5,265 bases of DNA. It comes from an uncultured Lachnospiraceae bacterium. Lineage in GTDB: Bacteria > Bacillota > Clostridia > Lachnospirales > Lachnospiraceae. Shown here piece by piece: positions 1 to 5,265 of this stretch (within the stretch, counting starts at the first letter, position 1; every line of letters begins with the position of its first letter). Where the stretch lies: positions 1 to 5,265 of the forward strand of contig CAMTBF010000284.1 of assembly GCA_947068385.1 (NCBI GenBank), written 5' to 3'. A program made the translations under genes and the position numbers. The notes below the pieces were generated by a model. It saw only the letters and a program-made list of their open reading frames with translations, made no database searches and was not told the DNA's origin.

Positions 1-1266
1 CCGGCCCAGGCAGCGGCCCCGGCGCCTCAGGCGGCAGGGCAGAGCGCCCCGGCTGCCGCATCCGCCCAGCCGGCGGCTCCACAGCGTCCTGCCCGCTCCA
101 ACGAGGTCTATGACGAGAAGACCTATCCCAAGGAGCTGGACAGCGGCGAGGAGGCCAGCGGCATCCTGGAGGTCATGCCGGACGGCTACGGCTTCATCCG
201 CTGCGAGAACTACCTGCCCGGGGAGAACGATGTCTATGTGGCGCCCAGCCAGATAAGGCGCTTCGGCTTGAAGACCGGGGACATCCTGCGGGGCAACAAG
301 CGGATCAAGACCCAGCAGGAGAAGTTCAGCGCGCTGCTGTTCATCCGTACCATCAACGGCTATACCATCGAGGAAGCGTCCAAGCGCAGGGCCTTCGAGG
401 ACATGACGCCCATCTTCCCCGATGAGCGCATCAAGCTGGAGACGCCGGGCAGCAGCGTGGCCATGCGGGTGATGGACCTGGTCAGCCCCATCGGCAAGGG
501 GCAGCGCGGCATGATCGTATCGCCGCCCAAGGCAGGGAAGACCACTCTGCTGAAGGAGGTGGCCAAGTCCATCCTGCGCACGACGCCGGATGTGCACATG
601 CTGATACTGCTGATAGACGAGCGCCCCGAGGAAGTGACGGACGTGAAGGAGGCCATCATCGGCACCAACGTGGAGGTCATCTATTCCACCTTCGACGAGC
701 TGCCGGAGCACCACAAGAGGGTGTCCGAGATGGTCATCGAGCGGGCGAAGCGCCTGGTGGAGCACAAAAAGGACGTAGTCATCCTGCTGGACAGCATCAC
801 CCGTCTGGCGAGGGCCTACAACCTGGTAGTACCCCCCAGCGGGCGCACCCTTTCAGGCGGCCTGGATCCCGCTGCGCTCCATATGCCCAAGCGGTTCTTC
901 GGCGCTGCCAGGAACATGCGCGGAGGCGGCAGCCTGACCATCCTGGCCACGGCCCTGGTGGACACGGGCAGCAAGATGGATGACGTGATCTACGAGGAAT
1001 TCAAGAGTACGGGCAACATGGAGATGATCCTGGACAGGAAGCTGTCGGAGAAGCGCATCTTCCCGGCCATCGACCTGGCCAAGTCCGGCACCAGGAGAGA
1101 AGATCTGCTCCTGACCAATGAGGAGCTGGACGCCATCAATATCATGCGCCGGGCCCTGAACGGGCTGAAGTCCGACGAGGCCACGGACCGTATCCTGGAC
1201 ATGTTCGCCAGGACCAGGAACAACAACGAATTCGTCCAGATGGTAAAAAGGAATAAATTTATTTGA
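1..1266 (+). CDS. rho: Transcription termination factor Rho, 3' part (N-terminus outside window)
   Basis: Hexameric RNA-dependent ATPase and helicase that ends transcription at Rho-dependent sites in the cytoplasm. The frame is open from base 1, giving 421 residues before the TGA stop, so the ATG at 175 is internal: the conserved GILEV start of the RNA-binding domain already lies before it. In window numbering, residues 1-32 are almost only Ala, Pro and Gln, followed by a charged linker. The OB-fold primary RNA site starts near 54 (DGYGFIR at 61-67). The ATPase core shows Walker A PPKAGKT (175-181), the catalytic-glutamate segment [10 protein letters not shown] (204-213), Walker [11 protein letters not shown] (259-268), the Q-loop [10 protein letters not shown] (284-293), the R-loop [11 protein letters not shown] (329-339) and the arginine finger in SGTR (Arg365). 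All catalytic elements of the family are intact. The Rho N-terminal helical domain would lie upstream. No intrinsic terminator follows. Identification is very secure. Confidence 0.97.
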   Translation, partial: PAQAAAPAPQAAGQSAPAAASAQPAAPQRPARSNEVYDEKTYPKELDSGEEASGILEVMPDGYGFIRCENYLPGENDVYVAPSQIRRFGLKTGDILRGNKRIKTQQEKFSALLFIRTINGYTIEEASKRRAFEDMTPIFPDERIKLETPGSSVAMRVMDLVSPIGKGQRGMIVSPPKAGKTTLLKEVAKSILRTTPDVHMLILLIDERPEEVTDVKEAIIGTNVEVIYSTFDELPEHHKRVSEMVIERAKRLVEHKKDVVILLDSITRLARAYNLVVPPSGRTLSGGLDPAALHMPKRFFGAARNMRGGGSLTILATALVDTGSKMDDVIYEEFKSTGNMEMILDRKLSEKRIFPAIDLAKSGTRREDLLLTNEELDAINIMRRALNGLKSDEATDRILDMFARTRNNNEFVQMVKRNKFI

Positions 1267-1268
1267 AC

Positions 1269-1296
1269 TTGCAAAAAAGAGCCGGTATGATATAAT
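1269..1296 (+). promoter_or_regulatory. Predicted housekeeping-sigma promoter for fucI
   Basis: A perfect -10 box TATAAT lies at 1291-1296, preceded by TGA at 1288-1290, which makes an extended -10 (TGnTATAAT). A partial -35, TTGCAA (1269-1274, 4 of 6 matches to TTGACA), lies 16 bases upstream. Transcription would start near 1302-1304, leaving a leader of about 48 bases before the fucI ATG. The promoter begins only three bases after the rho stop codon, so fucI can be expressed independently of rho. Predicted from sequence only. Confidence 0.72.
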
Positions 1297-1311
1297 GAAG
1301 TCACCTGATTT

Positions 1312-1335
1312 TTATCATATTTCTTATCATATTTC
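1312..1335 (+). repeat. Perfect tandem 12-bp direct repeat in the fucI leader
   Basis: TTATCATATTTC occurs twice, back to back and without mismatch, at 1312-1323 and 1324-1335. It sits between the predicted transcription start and the ribosome binding site of fucI. The core TATCATA of each copy is also the reverse complement of TATGATA at 1286-1292, which overlaps the -10 region. A 12-bp spacing is not a whole helical turn. It could be a pair of operator half-sites, an AT-rich unstructured leader that helps translation, or a chance slippage duplication. The repeat is certain; a function is not shown. Confidence 0.8.
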
Positions 1336-1337
1336 AC

Positions 1338-1343
1338 AGGAGG
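1338..1343 (+). promoter_or_regulatory. Ribosome binding site of fucI
   Basis: AGGAGG, a full match to the anti-Shine-Dalgarno sequence, lies 7 bases before the ATG at 1351. This fixes the start of fucI. It follows directly after the tandem repeat, so anything binding or folding over the repeat could affect initiation. Confidence 0.9.
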
Positions 1344-1350
1344 ACATACA

Positions 1351-3144
1351 ATGGCAGAGAACAGGTTGATTGGCGATTATCCGGTGATTGGCATCCGTCC
1401 TACCATAGATGGCAGGAGGGGCTATCTGAAGGTGCGGGAATCCCTGGAGGAGCAGACCATGAACATGGCCAAGGCCGCGGCTGCGCTTTTCGAGGAGAAC
1501 CTGCGCTATTCCAACGGGGAGCCGGTGAAGGTAGTGATCGCGGACACCACCATCGGGCGCGTGGGCGAGACCGCCGCCTGCGCGGACAAGTTCCGCAAGG
1601 CGGGCGTGGACATCACCCTCACCGTGACCCCCTGCTGGTGCTACGGCGCGGAGACCATGGACATGGATCCGAATACCATCAAGGGCGTCTGGGGCTTCAA
1701 CGGCACGGAGCGCCCCGGCGCGGTATACCTGGCGTCAGTGCTGGCCACCCATGCCCAGAAGGGCCTGCCCGCTTTCGGCATCTACGGCCATGACGTACAG
1801 GAGGCGGACGATGCCTCCATCCCTGAGGACGTGAAGGAGAAGCTCCTGCGCTTCGGCCGGGCCGCAGTGGCGGTGGCCACCATGCGCGGGAAATCCTATC
1901 TGCAGATCGGCTCCATCTGCATGGGCATCGGCGGCTCCATCATCGACCCTGCCTTCATCGAGGAGTACCTGGGGATGCGCGTGGAGTCCGTGGACGAGGT
2001 GGAGATCATCCGCCGCATGACAGAGGGCATCTACGACCAGGCTGAGTATGAGAAGGCTCTCGCCTGGACAAAGGCGAACTGCAAGGAGGGCTTCGACAAG
2101 AATCCGGAGGAGATACAGAAGACCCGCGAGGAGAAGGACAAAGACTGGGAGTTCGTAGTCAAGATGATGTGCATCATCAAGGACCTGATGAACGGCAACA
2201 AGAACCTGCCCGAGGGACGGGAGGAGGAAATGGTGGGCCACAATGCCATCGCCGCAGGCTTCCAGGGACAGAGGCAGTGGACGGACTTCTATCCCAACTG
2301 CGACTTCCCCGAGGCCATGCTGAACACCTCCTTCGACTGGAACGGCGCAAGGGAGCCCTACATACTGGCTACGGAGAACGATACCCTGAACGGACTGGGC
2401 ATGCTGTTCATGAAGCTGCTCACCAACCGGGCCCAGATTTTCGCGGACGTGCGCACCTACTGGAGCCCTGAGGCGGTGAAGAAGGCCACGGGCTACGAGC
2501 TGGAGGGCGTGGCCAAGGAGGCGGGCGGGTTCATCCACCTGATCAACTCCGGCGCGGCCTGCCTGGATGCCAACGGCAAGGCTGTGGATGCTGATGGCAA
2601 CGGCGTGATGAAGCCCTGGTACGAGGTCACCGAGGAAGACCAGAAGGCCATCATGGGGGCCACCACATGGAACGCGGCGGACTTCGGCTATTTCCGCGGC
2701 GGCGGCTATTCCTCCCGCTTCGTGACGGAGGCCCAGATGCCTGCCACCATGATCCGCCTGAACCTGGTGAAGGGGCTGGGGCCCGTGCTGCAGATCGCGG
2801 AGGGCTGGACGATCCATCTGCCCGACGAGGTGACGGACAAGCTGTGGAAGCGCACCGACTACACATGGCCCTGCACCTGGTTCGCTCCCAGGACCACCGG
2901 AGAGGGAGCCTTCAAGACGGCTTACGATGTGATGAACAACTGGGGAGCCAACCACGGTGCCATCAGCTACGGCCACATCGGCGCGGATCTGATCACCATG
3001 TGCTCCATGCTGCGCATCCCCGTGTGCATGCACAATGTGCCTGAGGACAAAATTTTCCGTCCCGCGGCCTGGAACGCCTTCGGCATGGACAAGGAAGGCC
3101 AGGACTACCGCGCGTGCGCGGCTTACGGGCCTATGTACAAGTAA
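1351..3144 (+). CDS. fucI: L-fucose isomerase (also D-arabinose isomerase)
   Basis: Cytoplasmic, metal-dependent (Mn2+ in the family) aldose-ketose isomerase that converts L-fucose to L-fuculose, the first step of fucose breakdown; family members also act on D-arabinose. The 597 residues match the usual length (about 590 in E. coli) and the resemblance runs end to end, from [11 protein letters not shown] near the start, through [39 protein letters not shown] and [11 protein letters not shown], to the C-terminal [16 protein letters not shown]. The metal and catalytic residues expected from the E. coli enzyme (Glu337, Asp361, His528) correspond to Glu342 in ATEND, Asp366 in [10 protein letters not shown] and His535 in NWGANHG. 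There is no signal peptide or membrane segment. The start is set by AGGAGG 7 bases upstream. It has its own promoter and a strong terminator, so it looks monocistronic. No fucK, fucA, fucU or fucose permease is next to it. Identity is secure; the in vivo substrate (fucose or D-arabinose) cannot be told from sequence. Confidence 0.97.
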   Translation: MAENRLIGDYPVIGIRPTIDGRRGYLKVRESLEEQTMNMAKAAAALFEENLRYSNGEPVKVVIADTTIGRVGETAACADKFRKAGVDITLTVTPCWCYGAETMDMDPNTIKGVWGFNGTERPGAVYLASVLATHAQKGLPAFGIYGHDVQEADDASIPEDVKEKLLRFGRAAVAVATMRGKSYLQIGSICMGIGGSIIDPAFIEEYLGMRVESVDEVEIIRRMTEGIYDQAEYEKALAWTKANCKEGFDKNPEEIQKTREEKDKDWEFVVKMMCIIKDLMNGNKNLPEGREEEMVGHNAIAAGFQGQRQWTDFYPNCDFPEAMLNTSFDWNGAREPYILATENDTLNGLGMLFMKLLTNRAQIFADVRTYWSPEAVKKATGYELEGVAKEAGGFIHLINSGAACLDANGKAVDADGNGVMKPWYEVTEEDQKAIMGATTWNAADFGYFRGGGYSSRFVTEAQMPATMIRLNLVKGLGPVLQIAEGWTIHLPDEVTDKLWKRTDYTWPCTWFAPRTTGEGAFKTAYDVMNNWGANHGAISYGHIGADLITMCSMLRIPVCMHNVPEDKIFRPAAWNAFGMDKEGQDYRACAAYGPMYK

Positions 3145-3173
3145 GGTATGAGAAGCAGATAAAAGGTATCAGG

Positions 3174-3216
3174 GAAGACGGCAGAGTGCCCGGGATGGGC
3201 ATCCTGCCGTTTTCTT
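3174..3216 (+). terminator. Intrinsic (Rho-independent) terminator after fucI
   Basis: A long hairpin: ACGGCAG (3178-3184) pairs with CTGCCGT (3204-3210). One A/C mismatch follows, then an inner stem, GTGCCC (3186-3191) with GGGCAT (3197-3202, including one G-T wobble), around the loop GGGAT. The stem can extend outward to 3174 and 3214. The 3' side runs into TTTTCTTCCTCT. It starts about 30 bases after the fucI stop and precedes the next promoter, so it should separate fucI from the kinase gene. Confidence 0.88.
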
Positions 3217-3264
3217 CCTCTCACCAGGGCAGTGCGGATAGAAAAACCATATCAAAAATAGGAC

Positions 3265-3293
3265 TATCATTTGCCGCCCGTTTCGTGTATAAT
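3265..3293 (+). promoter_or_regulatory. Predicted promoter for the fructokinase-manA unit
   Basis: A perfect -10 box TATAAT lies at 3288-3293, with the start expected near 3300 and a leader of about 38 bases. The -35 position (3265-3270, TATCAT, 17-base spacer) is a poor match to TTGACA, so the promoter may need an activator or be modest in strength. It lies after the fucI terminator and before the kinase ribosome binding site, which is where a promoter is required. No catabolite-repression (cre) consensus site could be recognised by eye. Confidence 0.6.
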
Positions 3294-3323
3294 GGACAGT
3301 AATCGCACGAACATTATTTTGTC

Positions 3324-3330
3324 AAGGAGG
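3324..3330 (+). promoter_or_regulatory. Ribosome binding site of the fructokinase gene
   Basis: AAGGAGG lies 7 bases before the ATG at 3338 and fixes this start. A second AGGAGG at 3346-3351 is inside the coding sequence, encoding part of the N-terminal glycine-rich loop; it has no usable start codon after it. Confidence 0.9.
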
Positions 3331-3337
3331 AGAAAGC

Positions 3338-4210
3338 ATGTTAATAGGAGGAATCGAGGCAGGCGGCACGAAGATGGTATGCGCGGTGGGAGACGAGAAC
3401 GGCGTCATCAAGGACAGGACATCCTTCCCCACAAGGCAGCCGGAGGAGACTTTCGCGGATATGATAGCCTATTACAAGAACTGGGACATCCAGGCGCTGG
3501 GCATCGGGTGCTTCGGCCCGGTGGACCTGAACAGGCAGTCCAGGACCTACGGCTATATCACAAAGACCCCAAAGCCCGGCTGGGGGAACTGCGACATCGT
3601 GGGGGCCTTCAAGGACGCCCTGGGCGTGCCCGTAGGGTTTGACACGGACGTGAACGGCGCGGTGCTGGGAGAGGTGACCTGGGGCGCGGCCAGGGGCCTG
3701 GACAGCGCCATCTATATCACCATCGGCACGGGCGTGGGCGTAGGCGTCTATGTGAACGGCGGGCTGCTGCACGGGCTGGTGCATCCGGAGGGAGGACATA
3801 TCCTGCTGATCAGGCATCCCAAGGATACCTATGAAGGGAAATGCCCTTTCCATAAAAACTGCGTGGAGGGCCTGGCCGCAGGGCCGTCCATCGAGGCCCG
3901 CTGGGGCAAAAAGGCCGCGGAGCTGGCGGACAGGGACGAGGTATGGGAGATGGAGGCCTATTATATCGCTCAGGCCATCACGGACTACATATTGTCGTAC
4001 TCCCCGCAGAAGATCATCCTCTGGGGCGGCGTCATGCACCAGGAGAAGCTCTTCGGCATGGTCAGGAAGGAAGTGCTGAACCTGCTGAACGGCTATGTGG
4101 CCCATGAGGCGATCACGGAGCATATCGACCAGTACATCGTGCCGCCTGCGCTGGGGGAGGATCCCGGAATCATGGGCGCGATCAAGCTGGGGCTGGATGC
4201 GCTGGGGTAA
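3338..4210 (+). CDS. gmuE: ROK-family fructokinase (GmuE/ScrK type)
   Basis: Cytoplasmic ATP-dependent sugar kinase that makes fructose-6-phosphate from fructose; relatives of this subgroup can also phosphorylate mannose. The 290 residues are normal for the family (Bacillus GmuE is about 299). The N-terminal phosphate loop reads GGIEAGGTK (4-12), with the Glu-Ala-Gly-Gly form typical of ROK fructokinases. The expected catalytic aspartate is Asp104 in TDVNGAVLGE. The second nucleotide-binding segment is ITIGTGVGVGVYVNGG (127-142). The structural zinc site of this subgroup is intact: His154 in HPEGGH, Cys169, His172 and Cys175 in GKCPFHKNC, followed by EGLAAGPSIEARWGKKAAEL. The order and spacing of these motifs resemble B. 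subtilis GmuE (YdhR) more than streptococcal ScrK. It has its own promoter and is followed after 51 bases by manA, with which it is probably co-transcribed; gmuE is likewise followed by an isomerase gene in Bacillus. The kinase family is secure; fructose against mannose preference is inferred. Confidence 0.93.
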   Translation: MLIGGIEAGGTKMVCAVGDENGVIKDRTSFPTRQPEETFADMIAYYKNWDIQALGIGCFGPVDLNRQSRTYGYITKTPKPGWGNCDIVGAFKDALGVPVGFDTDVNGAVLGEVTWGAARGLDSAIYITIGTGVGVGVYVNGGLLHGLVHPEGGHILLIRHPKDTYEGKCPFHKNCVEGLAAGPSIEARWGKKAAELADRDEVWEMEAYYIAQAITDYILSYSPQKIILWGGVMHQEKLFGMVRKEVLNLLNGYVAHEAITEHIDQYIVPPALGEDPGIMGAIKLGLDALG

Positions 4211-4227
4211 GCTCCTGACGCTTGGCA

Positions 4228-4253
4228 AAAATCAAAATATTTTATTTTAGGAG
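4228..4253 (+). promoter_or_regulatory. AT-rich spacer and ribosome binding site of manA
   Basis: The 51-base gap after the kinase contains an almost pure A/T stretch with the short palindrome AAAATATTTT (4234-4243), then AGGAG (4249-4253) placed 8 bases before the ATG at 4262. The earlier ATG at 4257 is too close to the AGGAG and hits a stop after two codons (ATGAGATGA), so 4262 is the start. I see no GC-rich hairpin that could end transcription here and no convincing promoter, which supports co-transcription with the kinase. Confidence 0.7.
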
Positions 4254-4261
4254 AAAATGAG

Positions 4262-5265
4262 ATGACAGAGAAGAATCAGGTGCGGGAGCTGCTGTTATTG
4301 AATCCTGTGTGTACCCATAATATCTGGGGTGGCTCAAAGCTGCGGGAGATGTTCGGCTATCCGGTGGAGGGAGATGACCTGGGAGAATGCTGGGGAATCT
4401 CCGCCCACCCGGAGGGGGACGGGACTGTCCGCAGCGGGACATATGAGGGGAAGACGCTGTCCTGGCTCTGGGCGGAGCATCCGGAGCTTTTCGGGAACCT
4501 GTCCTATGACAGATATCCCCTGCTGACGAAGATCATCGACGCCCAGGACGACCTGAGCATCCAGGTGCATCCGGACGATGCCTATGCGCAGGTCCACGAG
4601 AACGGCAGCCTGGGCAAGACGGAGTGCTGGTTTATCTGTGACTGCAAGGAGGACGCCACCATCGTCATCGGCCACAATGCCAGGACGAAGGAGGAGCTGG
4701 AGGAAATGGTGCGGGAAGGGAAATGGACGGAGCTGATCCGGGAGATTCCCATCCACAAAGGGGACTTCCTCCAGATCGACCCCGGCACGGTGCACGCCAT
4801 CAAGGCCCATACCCTGATACTGGAGACCCAGCAGAACAGCGCCATCACCTACAGGCTCTACGACTACGGCCGCCTCCAGAACGGCAAGAGCCGCGAGCTC
4901 CACATCGACAAGAGCCTGGACGTGATCACGGTTCCGGCCAAGAGCGCCCAGGAGAGCGTGAAATCCATCAGCGCATTGGAGAAGAATGAGCTGAACCGCA
5001 TTTACGCCTGCGAGAAATATACAGTTTTCAAAGCGGATATAGACGGCATGGCGTCATTTGAGCAGAGCTATCCCTTCCTGGCGGCATCCGTCCTGGAGGG
5101 CGAGGGATGCGTGGACGGAGTGGAAGTGCGCATCGGAGACCATTTCATCATTCCGAACGGCTACGGGAAGGTGGAGATGAAGGGCAAGATGAGCCTGATC
5201 CTCTCTACAGTGGAAGGCCGAGAGATCTCCCTATCCCCAGAGGAAGTTCTGTGCTCCTGGAATGT
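4262..5265 (+). CDS. manA: Mannose-6-phosphate isomerase, class I (3' end outside window)
   Basis: Zinc-dependent cytoplasmic enzyme interconverting mannose-6-phosphate and fructose-6-phosphate. It links mannose use to glycolysis and, in reverse, supplies mannose-6-phosphate for GDP-mannose. The window holds 334 residues with no stop; Bacillus relatives are about 315, so only a short tail should be missing. The N-terminus reads LNPVCTHNIWGGSKLREMFGY, then GECWGISAHPEG, both typical of the short Firmicutes type. The zinc-binding residues are Gln101 and His103 in IQVHPDD, Glu121 in KTECWF and His178 in GTVHAI. The active-site arginine is expected at Arg198 in ITYRLYDYGR, just after LETQQNS. The C-terminal cupin part (near 265-320) contains GDHFIIPNGYG. 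The start follows AGGAG by 8 bases. It probably shares a transcript with the upstream ROK kinase; gmuF, the second such isomerase in B. subtilis, has the same kinase neighbour. Identity is secure; whether it serves mannan use or general mannose metabolism is open. Confidence 0.95.
   Translation, partial: MTEKNQVRELLLLNPVCTHNIWGGSKLREMFGYPVEGDDLGECWGISAHPEGDGTVRSGTYEGKTLSWLWAEHPELFGNLSYDRYPLLTKIIDAQDDLSIQVHPDDAYAQVHENGSLGKTECWFICDCKEDATIVIGHNARTKEELEEMVREGKWTELIREIPIHKGDFLQIDPGTVHAIKAHTLILETQQNSAITYRLYDYGRLQNGKSRELHIDKSLDVITVPAKSAQESVKSISALEKNELNRIYACEKYTVFKADIDGMASFEQSYPFLAASVLEGEGCVDGVEVRIGDHFIIPNGYGKVEMKGKMSLILSTVEGREISLSPEEVLCSWN

Noticed and set aside
175..177. The ATG at 175 as the start of rho
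   Set aside because: Conserved Rho sequence (GILEV) and an open frame continue upstream to base 1, so this is an internal methionine.
1735..3033. A 432-codon open frame on the minus strand opposite fucI
   Set aside because: It lies wholly inside a clear fucI gene; its protein is rich in His, Gly, Val and Leu with no recognisable family. Strong G/C third-position use in fucI removes stops from the opposite strand.
3114..3302. A 62-codon plus-strand frame spanning the end of fucI and the following gap
   Set aside because: It runs through the fucI terminator hairpin and the next promoter, has no ribosome binding site and no recognisable similarity.
3341..4228. A 295-codon minus-strand open frame opposite almost the whole kinase gene
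   Set aside because: Same cause: a mirror of codon bias in a well-identified ROK kinase gene, with no recognisable domain.
4222..4248. Possible promoter before manA (TTGGCA at 4222 and TATTTT at 4243)
   Set aside because: The spacer is only 15 bases, the -10 is weak, and the transcript would start at or in the ribosome binding site.
4228..4248. AT-rich near-palindrome as a terminator after the kinase gene
   Set aside because: There is no GC stem; the pairing is weak and interrupted, and the next gene starts at once.
4257..4265. Mini-ORF ATGAGATGA overlapping the manA start
   Set aside because: Its ATG is only three bases from the AGGAG, too close for efficient initiation; chance overlap is more likely than a regulatory mini-ORF.
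4334..4903. A 189-codon minus-strand open frame opposite manA
   Set aside because: It is antisense to the conserved zinc-site region of manA and resembles no known protein.

Overview
The window (5,265 bases) looks like an ordinary chromosomal segment of a Gram-positive anaerobe, most likely a fairly GC-rich member of the Lachnospiraceae or related Clostridia. The reasons are strong AGGAGG-type ribosome binding sites 7-8 bases before each start, a Rho with a long Ala/Pro/Gln-rich N-terminal arm, a fructokinase of the Bacillus GmuE type, and G/C-ending codons in the genes against very AT-rich gaps between them. The organism is inferred from protein and signal style, not from a marker gene. All four genes lie on the + strand and together cover nearly all of the window.

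Layout. 1-1266: the 3' part of rho, the transcription termination factor, whose start lies upstream of the window. 1267-1350: a short AT-rich gap with a consensus-like extended -10 promoter, a perfect tandem 12-bp repeat and the fucI ribosome binding site. 1351-3144: a complete L-fucose isomerase gene (fucI). 3145-3337: a gap that holds a strong intrinsic terminator for fucI, then a second promoter and ribosome binding site. 3338-4210: a complete ROK-family fructokinase of the GmuE type. 4211-4261: a short AT-rich spacer ending in a ribosome binding site. 4262-5265: a class I mannose-6-phosphate isomerase (manA/gmuF type), which runs off the right edge.

How they work together. fucI appears to be its own transcription unit, with its own promoter and terminator. 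The kinase and the isomerase form a second unit: the kinase phosphorylates fructose (and possibly mannose) and the isomerase links mannose-6-phosphate with fructose-6-phosphate, so the pair would feed these hexoses into glycolysis. The same kinase-isomerase pairing occurs in the Bacillus subtilis glucomannan operon (gmuE-gmuF). FucI carries out the first step of L-fucose breakdown (or D-arabinose isomerisation), but no fuculose kinase, aldolase or transporter is visible here. I see no mobile element, CRISPR array, RNA gene or new type of system. The observations most worth a second look are the tandem repeat in the fucI leader and the low-complexity arm of Rho.
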